From NCBI GenBank assembly GCA_015501075.1, contig JADNYJ010000228.1, positions 1-56,615 of the forward strand: a stretch of 56,615 bases of DNA, read 5' to 3'. A model generated the notes under the pieces. That model had not been told where the DNA came from. It was given only the letters and a program-made list of their open reading frames with translations, and did no database searches. This document shows, piece by piece, positions 13,780 through 25,534 of this stretch (positions are counted from its first letter, which is position 1; the number at the start of each line of letters is the position of its first letter). The stretch comes from Gymnopilus junonius (Eukaryota; Basidiomycota; Agaricomycetes; Agaricales; Galerinaceae). Both the position numbers and the translations under genes were made by a program.

Positions 13780-14319
13780 TTAAATGAATTTGCATGATGG
13801 ACTGACAAGGCGAGACCAGATATCCTTGATGAAGTTCGTAAAATCACAAATAATAGCTTTAACCCAAGGACAGTCAGCAGACTCGATTTGACAAGCTAGG
13901 CTGTGTTCTAGAGTATGACGCCTCCCTGGAGACGATTCGAAGACCAAAACGACCAGCCCAGATGCGTCCGAAAAGGATAATTGTATAAAAACTTGTTGAA
14001 AACGTGGCATCCGTTTGAGGAAGCCTCTAGCTTTATTTTCAGAACGTATGCAAATACCGGATCATGAAAGTTAGAATATACCTTTGATGTAAAGGATATA
14101 CAAGAGACGAGCGACAAAGCCGGTGATTATAGCGATCCGCTGTTTTTGCACGTCCATATTCAACTCATCGACACCGCTGACCATTCCAGCGCAGGAACTA
14201 GGCAAGTCATACGGAAGAGGAGTATTGAGAAGTTTGAGTGTGCGGCGGAATCGAGCTCTACGCAATCCTCTGACATCTCTTGATTTGACAAAACGTGCCA
14301 GATATCGGATATCCAAACT
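13780..14319 (-). CDS. possible two-exon hypothetical protein
   Basis: Not a family I recognise. Two minus-strand open pieces join in phase across a 57-base intron (14025-14081, donor GTATAT, acceptor CTAGAG, with a TTCTAAC branch-like site). The upstream piece contains YLARFVKSRDVRGLRRARF and KQRIAIITGFVARLLYILYIKG; the downstream piece contains SFSDASGLVVLVFESSPGRR and ends CKFI. The 5' end is unclear: the frame comes from an acceptor-like TTAG next to 14319, or from an ATG near 14354 interrupted by a TAG. It may be a real small gene or a remnant. Confidence 0.3.
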
Positions 14320-15918
14320 GTCCTAACTTCCAAAAAGAATCGAGGACATGAGCATGCCTTAAATATTTGGTGAAGGTGGCACGCAGTCACTTCTGCGGAA
14401 TTTCCACCGCGACGGACCTTCTCCTACGGAAAGAAAGAAAAACGCGGAGGGATTTATAAAGTTTATAATAAGAAGACAGCACTCGGGATCGATGCGTCGA
14501 CCAAAGTAACTGCAGCAAAGAACGAATCATAGGTTCTTGATTAGGTAACATTGACTTCGTATGTAGCGGCTTTCACCTTTGAAAGCCACCGTAGCGTCTG
14601 AAAATGGCCTGTCCCTGTGGCTGACAGACCGTAATTGAGTCCACAGATAGAACCCTGATGGTATGGACATAAGACCTGCACGACTAAATATACATCCTTT
14701 GCGTTAGGACGTTTATTTTTAAGAGCGAGCGGACCGGCATATTAGAAGATACAAACGTTCGCGATATTGACGCTGGGAGAAAGATAGTCTGTGTGTGCAA
14801 GTATTATGTGGAAAAAAAGAATGTCAGGCCTGCGAAGCATCGTGCTGGCTGGGAGGAGAAGTGGCGCGATAGACCATGACAAGGGAGGGAAAACTGTGCT
14901 TTCGTAGGGAACTCAAGGAAATACGTTGGCTAAATTCCCTCACCGAGTGACCTTCCCGCACAGCTGCTGAGATATAAAGCAAGACTGTCATGGGATCGGG
15001 TGGGCAAGCATCACCGGGAGCAAGTCGCTAAATCTGAATAGTTCTGCTTTTATAGTCATAGAAAAAAAGCCTTTAGCGAAATAAATGTGTGTAAAATTGA
15101 TAGCACTCTGGATTGTGGCGCTATAGGCTCTCTGTTGGAGATGCTTCATTCATCTCGGGCAGACGTGGGCATCCGTACAAATCGAGTGCTGGATCTGATG
15201 ATAAGCCAACGACATGTGGGTTAAATTGTGATCTGACTGGATGAATGGAATATTCGCAGCATTTAAAAGCAGAACGGGACTTCCGGGTATGCACACTTGA
15301 CAAAGGACGAGAAAACGATTGGAGGCAGGGGAAGAAGGGATATTCCCAATGGAGGATTCCCCAGCGCGTGGACAGGGGAATTCGGATAACAAAGAATAAC
15401 AGCACGAGAAAGGCCAAATAAATTGCAGACGACATGAGGCCAGAGTAAACAGGCGTAGTTTGGAGTTTATGACTGGCAACCTCTGGCGAAAAGCCCGCAA
15501 CAACAGCACTTGATGGAAGCATAAACGCCTGTTGCTCAAAACGGGGTAGAGAGATTGTGAAAAGGAAAATAAAAAAGAGAAAAGTTTGATTGAAAATCAG
15601 GGAGAACTGAACAAGAAGATCAGGAAGAGACCAACGATTTCTGCACAATCGTATAAAGATGAAAAGTTATCTGCGTCTGCGAAGGGAGATATCGGACGGA
15701 TAGGGAACTATTTGTGGTTATTTGTAGCAAGCTGTGTGTCTGGTCTGTGCGCCATATAGGATGACCGGTCCTGTCAACTCTCGTCAACATTCCCCCTCTA
15801 GACCACCACAAACCATGATTAAATACTCCAGTAACCATCTCTGCCAGCCCATCTCTCAATAACCCAACCTGTGCTCGTGCTGGCGGGTCATCTCGCCAGC
15901 GCTTATCCGCTACCTACC
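14320..15918. other. long upstream region of the copper-fist gene
   Basis: About 1.6 kb with no gene I can support. A minus frame of 175 codons (15121-15648) has no ATG at its start and a composition unlike a folded protein. The region probably holds the promoter and 5' leader of the copper-fist regulator. Confidence 0.4.
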
Positions 15919-17973
15919 ATGGTGTGTCCTCGTTGTACAGCACGTTCCCCAGCCTAAATTTTTTTCTCCTATCGCAGATTGTCAGCTCTAAGAAATACGC
16001 ATGGTATGCAGGCTCAGCCGCAGTTTTTCTCATCGCCTCCTCATTTTTCTCATTACGGAAAATTTTCATTTATTCAGCGAGACCTGCATTAAAGGGCACC
16101 GTTCTTCAGCTTGCAGACACACAGACCGCCCACTTTTCGAAATAAAGAAGAAGGGGCGTCCTGTTACACAGTGTGATCACTGTCGCGAGCTCCGTAAAAC
16201 AAAACAAGTCCACGTGAAATGTATCTGTGAATCCAAAGCTGAATCTTCATTTCAGCAAGGTGTGTTAACTCATTGTTCGGCATCGATCTACAGTCAGCTC
16301 ATGGGTAAGGTTATATTTCTTTATGCCTCTCATTGTTCAGGACCTAAGCCGGGATTTGAGGGCGCCGCGTTTCCCAATGGCTTACCGCAAGCCTTGGAAG
16401 CGTCGGTTGCATTTCAAAGCCTTACGGAAGGCGCTTCCTCCGACTCTGACCATGGTGGTATGCAGCTCCTGCTAAAGCGACATCTTCCTCCTTTACCAGC
16501 GATGCTGATCTTACACTAGGGGTGCGCTATGGCCACCAGTGCAAGTCGGGCGACCCTTGCAACTGTGTTACGCCGGGACCTAGGAATCGAAGAGGTGGAA
16601 CCGTCGAGCAGCAGCACAGCTCCGCTGTCTCAGGTTCTGCGCCCGATATGTTGGGTCGTCCCTCGACCCAGACCTCCTCGCGCACCTCTTCCCAGATCCT
16701 GGCCCGCATTGCAGAATTGCGCCCCGTGCTACCTCGCCCAGGGCCTGTCCACAACCCGTCGACAGGTCTGCCTCATGAGCATGTTAGTCGTCATTACGAC
16801 GCCAAGCCTTACAAACATGCTATCCACGGTATGACGCCTCAACACGTTATGCAGTCTTCGTCTTACCCATCTTCGGGTCCTTCCAATCCTACATATTCGT
16901 ACAATGCACAGGCATACAACGACCAAACGCAACTTCTGGGACCGTCGCAGGCTTGGGCCCAACAAGAACAAAACATATTCGATAATGGCTTGCCATCGCT
17001 TTGTGGTTGCGGTGACGGGTGCGCCTGTCCTGGTTGCGTCCATCACAACCGTGCAAGTGCCAATCCTTCCTCCTCGGCCTACGCCTCATGTACCAACCCG
17101 GATACATGTTCCACATGTTTAGATTGCACCATTATGTCCCTCCCACCTTCCGCCATTTTGCCTCCCGACACCGCCTTGTCAATATACGATTCTCAGCTCC
17201 AAAACGATGTGATCGATGACTGGCTCCGTCAGATGTCTGCTAATACACCGCCTTCCCATTCTTTCCAACAGGATGCCTCCCTTCGGGGACCGGCTTTCCA
17301 GCAACAGCCTGCTAACTGGAACCCTCGTGACGGCTTTCCATTTTCTAATCAACCAGCAAGCCGTGGCCGTGATCTTCCGCATAATATTGCTTCTGCGGGT
17401 TTCAACTATGATTCTTCAGACGTCCAGCCCATGATGCCTTTCGGTGCTCCTGCAGGTGATCGTGGAGGAGTCTTCCCACCACGCGGCCACCGTTCCCATC
17501 CTTCTACGGCTGACCTCGACCCTCAAATCGATTCCAGGCTGTTCCCAACGGGTAGGATGATGAACGACTCCTCGTTTTTGCATGTTGCCGATAATTCTCG
17601 GAGTCGTTCACCATCTACATCCTCGCAGTCCAGCTACCAGGGATCCGATGGCCATGGTGCAGGGCCGGTACCTCCTTACAGGCCCAGCGGTCGTATGCAG
17701 GGCATGTTTACAAATGCCCAAGGTGCCCGTTCAGCGCCTCAATTGAATATCAGGCCCAATTTGCAACGTGGTCCCAACTCAGCCTCGCCAGCGAGTATTT
17801 CTCCCTCGCCGGGGTCTATGCCCTCGGGCATGCGTCAAGGTCCATATGCCCCTAGTAATCCGGATACTGGTTCATCGGAATGTGATCCTTCTTTAGCTGG
17901 TTTGCAAATATTTAGCTGGAAAGATTTCTTGCATTGGTTATGTACTGTCTACACTTTATTTGAAAATCGTTGA
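15919..17973 (+). CDS. copper-fist transcription factor (Ace1/Mac1/Cuf1 type)
   Basis: A copper-sensing DNA-binding regulator. The first coding exon is only ATG (15919-15921, donor GTGTGT). Exon 2 (15978-16003) and exon 3 (16078-16259) complete the copper fist: KYACETCIKGHRSSACRH has the C-x2-C-x8-C-x-H zinc site, and KKKGRP is the minor-groove motif, followed by QCDHCRE and KCICE. After AAFPNGLPQALEA a second Cys group follows (HQCKSGDPCNCVTPG). A long Ser/Pro-rich region carries a C-rich cluster, CGCGDGCACPGC (about 17000-17035), of the copper-binding type. One base seems missing near 16459 (after SDSDHGG, before AAPAKATSSS). The last exon end is uncertain because the tail after SSECDPSLAGL looks less conserved. 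Whether it activates copper uptake or detoxification cannot be read from sequence. Confidence 0.88.
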
Positions 17974-18927
17974 AGAATTGGTTTTCTCCTTACATATTTT
18001 ATAGCAGATGTGTTTGCAATCCTGTATATTTTTGCATCATCCACGCGTGTGTGCGGGTCCTTCGCATGAGCATCCTTACTGTAGGTCGTATGATATTTTT
18101 TGTAGGATATGAGAGTTTGGTTTTTCTTTATATGCCAGTTGAAAGTTCAATGGCTGGAATGCGTGTTCAAAATATCGTTTTGAAACGCTTATGTCGACCT
18201 AAAAATAGACAACCTCTGTAGAGCGCCCACAAACACATACATCACACTCGAGGGATGTTTGTCATTGGGTCGTGCAGGTAAACCTGTACCACGACTGCAC
18301 TCTCAAAACATATCGGGGTGCAGCTTGAAGCTCAATCCAAGCAACATGAGGCAAGACCAGACAAGGCCGCAGGCCCGCAGCACTCTTCATAACGAATGAC
18401 TCGGCCTGTAGCACTGGAAGCCGGATCCATGCGCCATGCACCTATCCATAAAGATATGCCGACTTACTCTCTCGATATGCACACGCACCAAGCAAGCACC
18501 CTGACCCCTTTGTCCGACCTCCAGCACCTGCTGTCCCAAGCTTGAGGTCCAAATGCAGATGCCGACAAGAAAAAGCGACGCTCATGGAGTGGTACTAGAG
18601 TCTGGACAATGCGGCCAAGATCCTATCCGCGGGGTGGCTTATTCAGTAACGTGGGCCGATGTCGTTCCAATGGATCCGTACCCGATGGGAGAGCAAGTAC
18701 AGCCACAGTCCACTACATTTACTTACTTCGATTTGTCAGCGTTCAGTCGTTTCAGCAGCTTTGCTCTTCCCTTCGTGTCCCAGGCAAAAGGCTATGTAAC
18801 AGGAATATATGAAAGCGGCCTTCCATTATGACATCCTTCCAATATCTCTCGTACTTCTCTTCCAACTTGATCTATCCTTTTCATATATAGCTCACAGTCA
18901 GAATCCACCATTACTTCTCTAACTGAG
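17974..18927. other. intergenic region between copper-fist and caspase genes
   Basis: A short ORF of 92 codons starts with ATG at 18553 but has no recognisable domain and no splice support. The rest looks non-coding. It should contain the 3' UTR of the copper-fist gene and the promoter of the next gene. Confidence 0.35.
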
Positions 18928-21313
18928 ATGCCGACAGCAGTTGCAAAGAGACTATACCCCAAAGACCGCCTATTCCGTTCTGCCACTTATCCATACCTTG
19001 TTGGACCTGAAGACAGAAATCCGCTCATACCGTCGCCTCTGTGAGTCACATCCGCTTTCCTTTTACCCACCACCTTATCTGATTTTCTCATGTTTTCTTT
19101 GGTTAGAGAAAAACGTCCTCCCATTTTGGCCGTCGTCGTTGGGATCAACGACTACGCCTCTCAAGACTACGAGAATTTGAACGGGGCAGTGGGGGATGCA
19201 GATGCATTCGAGGCTTTCCTGAAATTCCGGCTGCAAGTTCCGGAATCGAATATTCTCAGTCTGCGAGATGAAGCTGCGTCCCGAGATGCGATTATCTCCT
19301 CCTTCGGATGGTTCAGAGACGATCCGCGGTATCGCAGAAATGAGGTCGCCATGGTCTTTTATTATGCTGGCCACGGTGCGCAGTCCCAAAAACCCGATGA
19401 GTGGGACGATTGGGTCACGCCAACTGGGAATATCGAAATGCTCTGTCCCAGTGATATCGGAGTTCTCATCAATCCCAACAATCCGCAGGTTGATCAGGAG
19501 GAAGCAGAGGTCGTTCAAGGCATTCCAGATCGTACGATATCTGTTTTGCTCAATGAAGTTTCGAATGTCAAAGGGAATAACATCGTGAGTGCGGTCTGAT
19601 TCCCAATGTCGTATTGATACTTACCTCTATGATAATTCTCTTCGACGATAGACCGTTATTCTCGATTGCTGCAGTTCCGGTGGGATGCTTCGAGGCAATG
19701 AAAGCAATGAAGGCGACTATGCCATTCGACGCTTAATCAACCCTCCTCGAATATCGAGCAAGATAGATGAAAGATTCTGACACATGGTTCGAGGGAGGCG
19801 ACGTTAAGCAAGAACTTGCGAGCAAGTTTTCATGCATCATATGTCCTGTTGGCGGCATGTGGTCGGGAGCAATTTGCACTTGAAGATCGAAAATCTAGAC
19901 GAGGTCTTTTCACGTATACTCTCCTGAAAGCCTTGGACCGAGAGGACTTTGACACTCTTACATATATTTCCCTGGTACACAAAATCAAAATTCCTGCAAG
20001 GTACGTCCTTCATTTTTTACCTTCCTACGGCATTATAAGCCCACTCGTAATGTTTTGGCAGGCAAACTCCCCACTGCGAAGGCGAAGGGATATATTGGCG
20101 CCTGTTCAACAACCGAGTCTCGGGAGCCGATGGATCATTTATCTTGACAAAACGCGTTAAAAACGGCGGCCCGATAACGCTGGAAGCCGGTTCAGCGCAG
20201 GGCATCACCGTAGGCTCCCGTTTTACAGCCCACGAGACCAACCTGATCGAGACTCCAATCATGCCCAATCCGCCATCGCGCAACTTGTGGTGACCTCCTG
20301 TTGACCACTTTTCATCAACACTCGACTACGCGCCCCACAGCGAAAACATTCGGCCGCCCTTGCAATTTTACTCGAAACTTAAACAACGTGCAGCGGTCAG
20401 GCATATCTTTATTTACAGCGCAGATCACCAGTGGTTGGAATCTGTCTTCCCTCCTGAAGTACGGACCGAGTTGTCGGCGACCTTTGTGGACGATGTGAAG
20501 TCGTGTGATCTTGAATTGAGCGTCGAGGGAGGCATTGTCCACTTTGATCGACATAATAATCTCGTCACTCCGTTGCTCGGTTCTCGAATGCGCTATACAG
20601 TCGGAGTTGATGAAGTCGACACTATCCGTGCAGTGGTTAAAGCTTCGCTTCACTTCTACTACCACCTGACCCGAAGTGCACCTGCCACATTCAAGAATGT
20701 CTGGATGGAGCTCCAGGAATTGAAGTCGGAGCCAAATGAAGAATTCGGTGAAGTGTTTCATCCAATTGGCAGAACCTTCTCGAAGAGGAGCCAGCAGAGA
20801 TTGTGGTTGATGAAAATGCTCAACTGGGGATGACGATCTACAACGAGAGTTCCCTAACGTTATACCCGTATCTTTTCTACTTCGACCCCACGGAGTTGAC
20901 CATTTGTGAGTATATTTTAAATTCGGAATCCTTACAGGCAATTGATCTGACCATCTACATTTAGTCAATTGGTACATGCCTCCTTTCGGTGCAGGTGCTG
21001 GAGGCTTGACCACTTAGGGTAGATGCTCCTCTTCCACCGAATTCCAAGTTGGCCATTGGGTACGGAGATGGCGGTGCAATTCCATGGCAGTTCGTGATTC
21101 CTGATGGCGAATCCAAGGACCTCGGTTTCTTCAGACTATTCTTATCCACGCGACCGGCGTACTTCGAGAGCATCCTGCAGGAGATGTCAACCGTTCTACA
21201 ATGGTAGGTCGCGTAGTGCGAATTTGACCTCGCCAGAGTTGCCTGATCTCGAGGCGTGGGCAGTCCAGACTGCAACTGTAGTGCAGGTTGCAAACAATGT
21301 TCAATTTGCATAG
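18928..21313 (+). CDS. caspase-domain protein (peptidase C14, metacaspase-like), frames broken
   Basis: An Agaricomycete caspase-fold protein. Exon 1 starts MPTAVAKRLYPKD and joins across an intron (donor GTGAGT) to PPILAVVVGINDY. The catalytic His is in VFYYAGHGA and the catalytic Cys in TVILDCCSSGG. Then come YVLLAACGREQFA, RRGLFTYTLL, LTYISLVHKI, a long C-terminal part (SAQGITVGSRFTAH, FIYSADHQWLESVF), and LYPYLFYFDPTELTI with WQFVIPDGE. The frame shifts near 19771 (one A short), near 20283 (a TGA before VDHFSSTLDY), near 20773 and near 21016. With this many breaks it is either a dying copy of a multigene family or a badly read one. The exact 3' end is uncertain. Confidence 0.75.
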
Positions 21314-21807
21314 CAGTATTATGTGTCTATTACAGTATTACTTACTTATTAATGAGGGTTAATAAAGCGGGAATATGGAGGCATTTAGAAGACATGGTTC
21401 ACTCGATACCTTCATGGTATCACATTATCAACACGCGGTCCTTAGTACTCAGATTGTCATAAGGTAATGCTATGCGCCAATGCGCAGCATTAAACAACTG
21501 ATGTTAGCACTGGCAATAAAACTCAAAGGCGACGATGAGACAAAATAGAGTCGGCAAAGCGAATGTTCTCATTTTGTACAGTTTGACAACGACTCGACAA
21601 CAACCTCAACCAGACGTGACTAGGAGCTGAAGCTGCGCGCACCTCGACCTCAGGTGCAGCGATGTACATACGCGAGACAGCAAAGTCCGATATGCTGAGA
21701 CATATTGTGAGCGACGAAACGATCCTGCAACGTCCACTGATTTTAATTGGCGGCAAACACCCAGCGACTTGGAGCAATGCATTGCGCAGTTACATTCGAG
21801 ATCGCAT
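21314..21807. other. convergent 3' flanks of the caspase gene and RPL41
   Basis: Minus-strand open frames here are continuations past the RPL41 stop and show no domain. The stretch is taken as 3' UTRs of two converging genes. Confidence 0.4.
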
Positions 21808-21943
21808 TTACTCTGCAAGACGGAAATATTAGCTTCAAATCTAATCTGGTTGAAGGTGAGATAAACGTACTGGAACGGGCCCTCATCTTTCTGCGTTTGC
21901 GTCTGAGCCTGCGGGACCTCTTTTTCTTCCACTTCTCTCTCAT
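21808..21943 (-). CDS. RPL41: 60S ribosomal protein L41, 25 residues
   Basis: The smallest ribosomal protein, an almost entirely basic helix bridging the two subunits. Exon 1 (21871-21943) encodes MREKWKKKRSRRLRRK and RRKMRARS. A 58-base intron (donor GTACGT) leaves only five coding bases in exon 2 (21808-21812), which complete Lys25 and the TAA. A further intron probably lies in the 5' UTR, since TTTTTGCAG precedes the ATG by four bases. Length and sequence match the family. Confidence 0.93.
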
Positions 21944-22160
21944 GTTTCTGCAAAAATAATGAGCAAGAGACGAAGACCAGACACAGAGTATACGCACTCG
22001 TTATGATGATGGAGGAGCTTGGAAGGCTGTTGGAGTTGGTCGTGTGTTGGAATACCTGGTACTATACAGTTCTCGCATAATATATTCACACGATTTCGGT
22101 TATTCCGTCTCTCCTTCCGCTTTAGCTGTAGGATCTGTTACCGGATCGCTCAGCTCCGCC

Positions 22161-23502
22161 ATGAAGCGCAGAGTGCCAGATGCTCTACACCACGAACTCT
22201 CAGAGTATGCTGCCCTTTTACGCGCCCTACGCGTTAGGGATGCCTTGGATGTCACAAAACATATCACAAAGCCCTCTCCGTTTGCATTGCAGGATGGTGA
22301 ATTGAACGCGCCCGATGATGACGAGACCTTCTCTGATGCCAGCCAACCTTCTGCTTCTGCTTCTGTGTCTACAAGAGGTACCCCTATCGCTGGTCCTAGC
22401 GACCTTAGCCGCCCTGCCAACTCTCAAGTTAGGAGCCCAAAACAAAGGGGAAACGGCCAGTGACAGGTCGAAAACAAAGAAGGCGGGATCATTGGACTCG
22501 CTGGCCACTCCCTCTACCTGATGTGTTAATCCCCGAATGGTCTCTTGAAGACGAAATTGCTGTGGTTGCATCTCAGGTGTTAAAATCATGTCCGTCTCCT
22601 ACGTTTCCTGTATCCCCCATGGAAGACGATATGGAGGACGAAGAAGATGATGAGGGATCGTACCATCCGAGGTCGAGATTTAGCATTTGAATCAGACGAC
22701 CCAGATTATCCGTACTATGTCCCGTATCTAACCTCTATCGTTGCGAATTTTCTCTCTGTTGTCCTTGCTGCCCTGGCCTCCCAGACGCCTGCCCGCCCAG
22801 CTAGTATGCAAAACCGGATTGAACCTCTGAATTGGCGGGCTATCATTGATCGTTCTTTCTTGTGGGGTTCCAGAGTTTGCAAATTCAAAGTATGTATTTT
22901 TCCCTTGTCTTGCCCTAGTTAGTGATCTGGATGTTCATAGGGTAGTGGAGAATGTCATTAAGCGAATGGAGACCATCTATGGTCCATCGATATTACCTCT
23001 AGAAGGGGATAAGGCGACCAGTTTTCGTGGTATGCATGTCCCCGTTATCGTTCTTTGAAAAGAAATTTATCCGTCGTAATTTATAGCTGTCGAAAGGATG
23101 AAGGCAAAGGAAGTTGCCGCAGAAAAGTTTGCAAGCGTTTTGGAGAAACATATGGATGAGCTATTCACTCCTCCTTATATTCCACCTTCTCGAAGTCCTT
23201 CCCCTGCTCCTGTAATACCCAAATTAAGTCGGAAACTTCGAAAAGAAGGTACGATCATGGTCATTTACCTCTGTGTTATTCTTTTTCACAGTCTTTATGC
23301 AGAAAGGGATTACATAGCAAGAAAGCCGTCAAGGAAAGATAAGGGTAAAGGCAGACAGTCGAAATCGACTCCAGGAGCTGACCAAACGCCAACTGATGCT
23401 AATAACGATCCGTTGGTTGACAAAGAGCAGCCTATCAGAAGAAGCAAAAGAGCAAGGACTTCAGTGAATTACACTGAGATTCCTCCAGGCGACGTCGCAT
23501 AA
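22161..23502 (+). CDS. conserved basidiomycete protein of unknown function, nuclear-like
   Basis: I recognise this as a conserved mushroom protein but know no function. The N-terminus is MKRRVPDALHHELSEYAALLRALRVRDALD; an intron (about 22378-22464, phase 1) joins to RDHWTRWPLP and LIPEWSLEDEIAVVASQVLK, which resembles a SANT/Myb-like tryptophan pattern. It then has an acidic stretch, YVPYLTSIVANFLSVVLAAL, CGVPEFANSK, VVENVIKRMETIYGPS, a charged helix, and a basic Ser/Pro tail with KPSRKDKGKGR. The frame changes near 22660-22690 and near 22850 do not fit introns and look like indels. The basic tail suggests a nuclear protein. It is divergent from RPL41 across about 220 bases. Confidence 0.6.
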
Positions 23503-23623
23503 AGGATAACAGCTCGGGTAGTTTTTTTTGGAATCATTTTTCATATTGGGGATTTTATTATGGTATACTCTGTACCTTACAGTGCAACGATCTTAATGCG
23601 GGACATATTGGTAACTAGTAGCA

Positions 23624-25324
23624 TCACTGCGGCTTTTGTTGGGATAAACCTGCGTAAAGGGTTTCCTCGAAGTTTACATATAGCTTATAAACTTTTTGAT
23701 CGGCAGTGGGGATTATTTGTGTTCCAAAGACAGTAGCAATGCCAGTCTCTGTGTCTAGTGTATGATATGTGTTCGCCCACCCAAACCCTGCAGATTCATT
23801 GTCAGAAGGCTCGCTCGAATATGCACCGATTAAAATAGTTAAATGTAACCCACAGAAGCTGTCCCTTTTCTTCGCCTTCCTGGCCAATCGGTAGCTGCAA
23901 TGGCAAGGGCTGAACTCCATTGTAGGACACTGCCTCGGGGGGTGAAAGGATAAAATTCCAATAAATCACTGATGCCTTTTGATCCTTCGTCATTCAGAAC
24001 GGGCTCAAAGACGCTGCGAATAATTTCGGCGCTAAAAAGCGTATTTTTAGCCGTGCCTTCTTTTAGGACCTTAGCTCAGTTCCTCCTACAGCTGAGGACG
24101 ATAAGACTTACTGTGGATTTGTAATATATGGCGTAATAGAGTAAGATAATCTCGCAATGAAGCATATAGACCCACGCCTCCCATATGGCGCTTAACTGGG
24201 AGTAGAGTGAAAAGATACATACCCCGCATGAAGAGCACACATACCTTTGGCAGGGCCCTGCTCTATGAGTTTGGACTGACCTGCCCAGGCTTCCATATTT
24301 CCGTTCCTTCGGTAAGTTAGATCAACCAGTCTTGTCTTTAGATCTGGGGTAAGATAGAACGACGCGCTCATCCCAAGAGGTTTGAACATATTCTCTTGGC
24401 TACGAAAGCTCTGGTTTAGTATCGCAGAAATAGTCCAACCCAGTAAACCAAACAATGGAACGTACAGGTACGATTCCAAGGACTGCCCAGTCGCCTTTTC
24501 AATCGCAAATCCGAGGATATCGGAACTAAATCCGTAAACGACTGTACGACCAGTATAGGATTGAGCCTCTAACAAGAGCTTGATCAATCCTCACAGTTTT
24601 TGCCAGGCTCGAACAAGACGGGAATGCCGGGAAGATCGCCCTACTCAAAAATGACCATGTCGCGTGAACTTCAGCGTTGAATTTGAGCAAACTTTTACCT
24701 TGACTAGTGAGATGAATTCAGAAACCGCATCACCTGCACTGTGAGGAGCAGCGTATATGTCCATTTGCTGGTCAAACTTGATGTCCCTCATGGGGTAGAA
24801 CAGTCCACTCGTATGATGCAGAAGATGCTTCACCGTTATAACCATTTCTGCAGGCTTATACGTCCAATTAGGCGCCATTTGGTCCTCGACTATTACCAGG
24901 TGGGCAAATTCTGGGAAATAATGAGAGATTGGGTCTTCGAATGCGAGCTTTCCTTCTTCAATTAACTTGAGGGCCGCGAGCTTACAATCAGAGGTTCGCC
25001 TCAGAAACCAATACCACATTAAAACGAGGAATAGTTGACTGACATGGACGATCATCTTGGATTGGCTACAGATCCAAAAGATACTGTCTCCGTTGACTTG
25101 TCCACTTTCTGGGTCATTTACGACGTTGGTGCCCCCGGCTTTGAAATAAATTTCTTCATCCACAGAGGTTGCACCGTAAATAAATCCAGGAATTCTATTA
25201 TCTTGTATGACTTGACTCTACGAGCAGCAGTTAACGGCTCTGTGGTATAGCTGTAGCGGAAAAGGACTCCACATACGACGAGATCATCAAGGGCTTGTTT
25301 ACCTTTGGAAGTTAAGGTAGCCAT
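23624..25324 (-). CDS. serine hydrolase of the beta-lactamase/transpeptidase fold (copy 1)
   Basis: A fungal member of the class C beta-lactamase-related family, probably an esterase or amidase; the substrate is unknown. It starts MATLTSKGKQALDDLV at 25324. The nucleophile motif is S-x-x-K in ICSQSKMI. Family signatures follow: HLLHHTSGLFYP, YGFSSDILGFAIEKATGQSLESYL, FKPLGMSASFYLTP, GLYASLRDYLTLLRHILQI, and a tail with GIATVFGTQI and VNFEETLY. YGF replaces the bacterial Y-x-N, as in its relative at 29104. At least five introns break it up. The region between DGF-like and SDLLEFYP exons (about 24000-24190) is poorly resolved. Confidence 0.82.
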
Positions 25325-25534
25325 TGCTTCCCCAGATACTCATAAGATGAGGTTATAAAATGAACGACAAAGGAATATGTATAGAACTGCCATTCGTTTA
25401 CTGTAAGCCTATCAGATCGGAAGACTCGGAGATGTGGATGAATTGAATTCCAATCACGACGCGTCAATTACATCACGTGATTCCTTACCCGAGCTTGACG
25501 CGGTTGGACTCTTTCATTCTCCAATTTCCTGAAA

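Noticed and set aside
15121..15648. 175-codon minus-strand ORF upstream of the copper-fist gene
   Set aside because: It does not begin with ATG, and its hydrophobic start is followed by unordered sequence. No splice or family support.
18553..18831. 92-codon ATG-started ORF before the caspase gene
   Set aside because: No recognisable domain and no splice-supported extension. More likely chance or a leader sequence.
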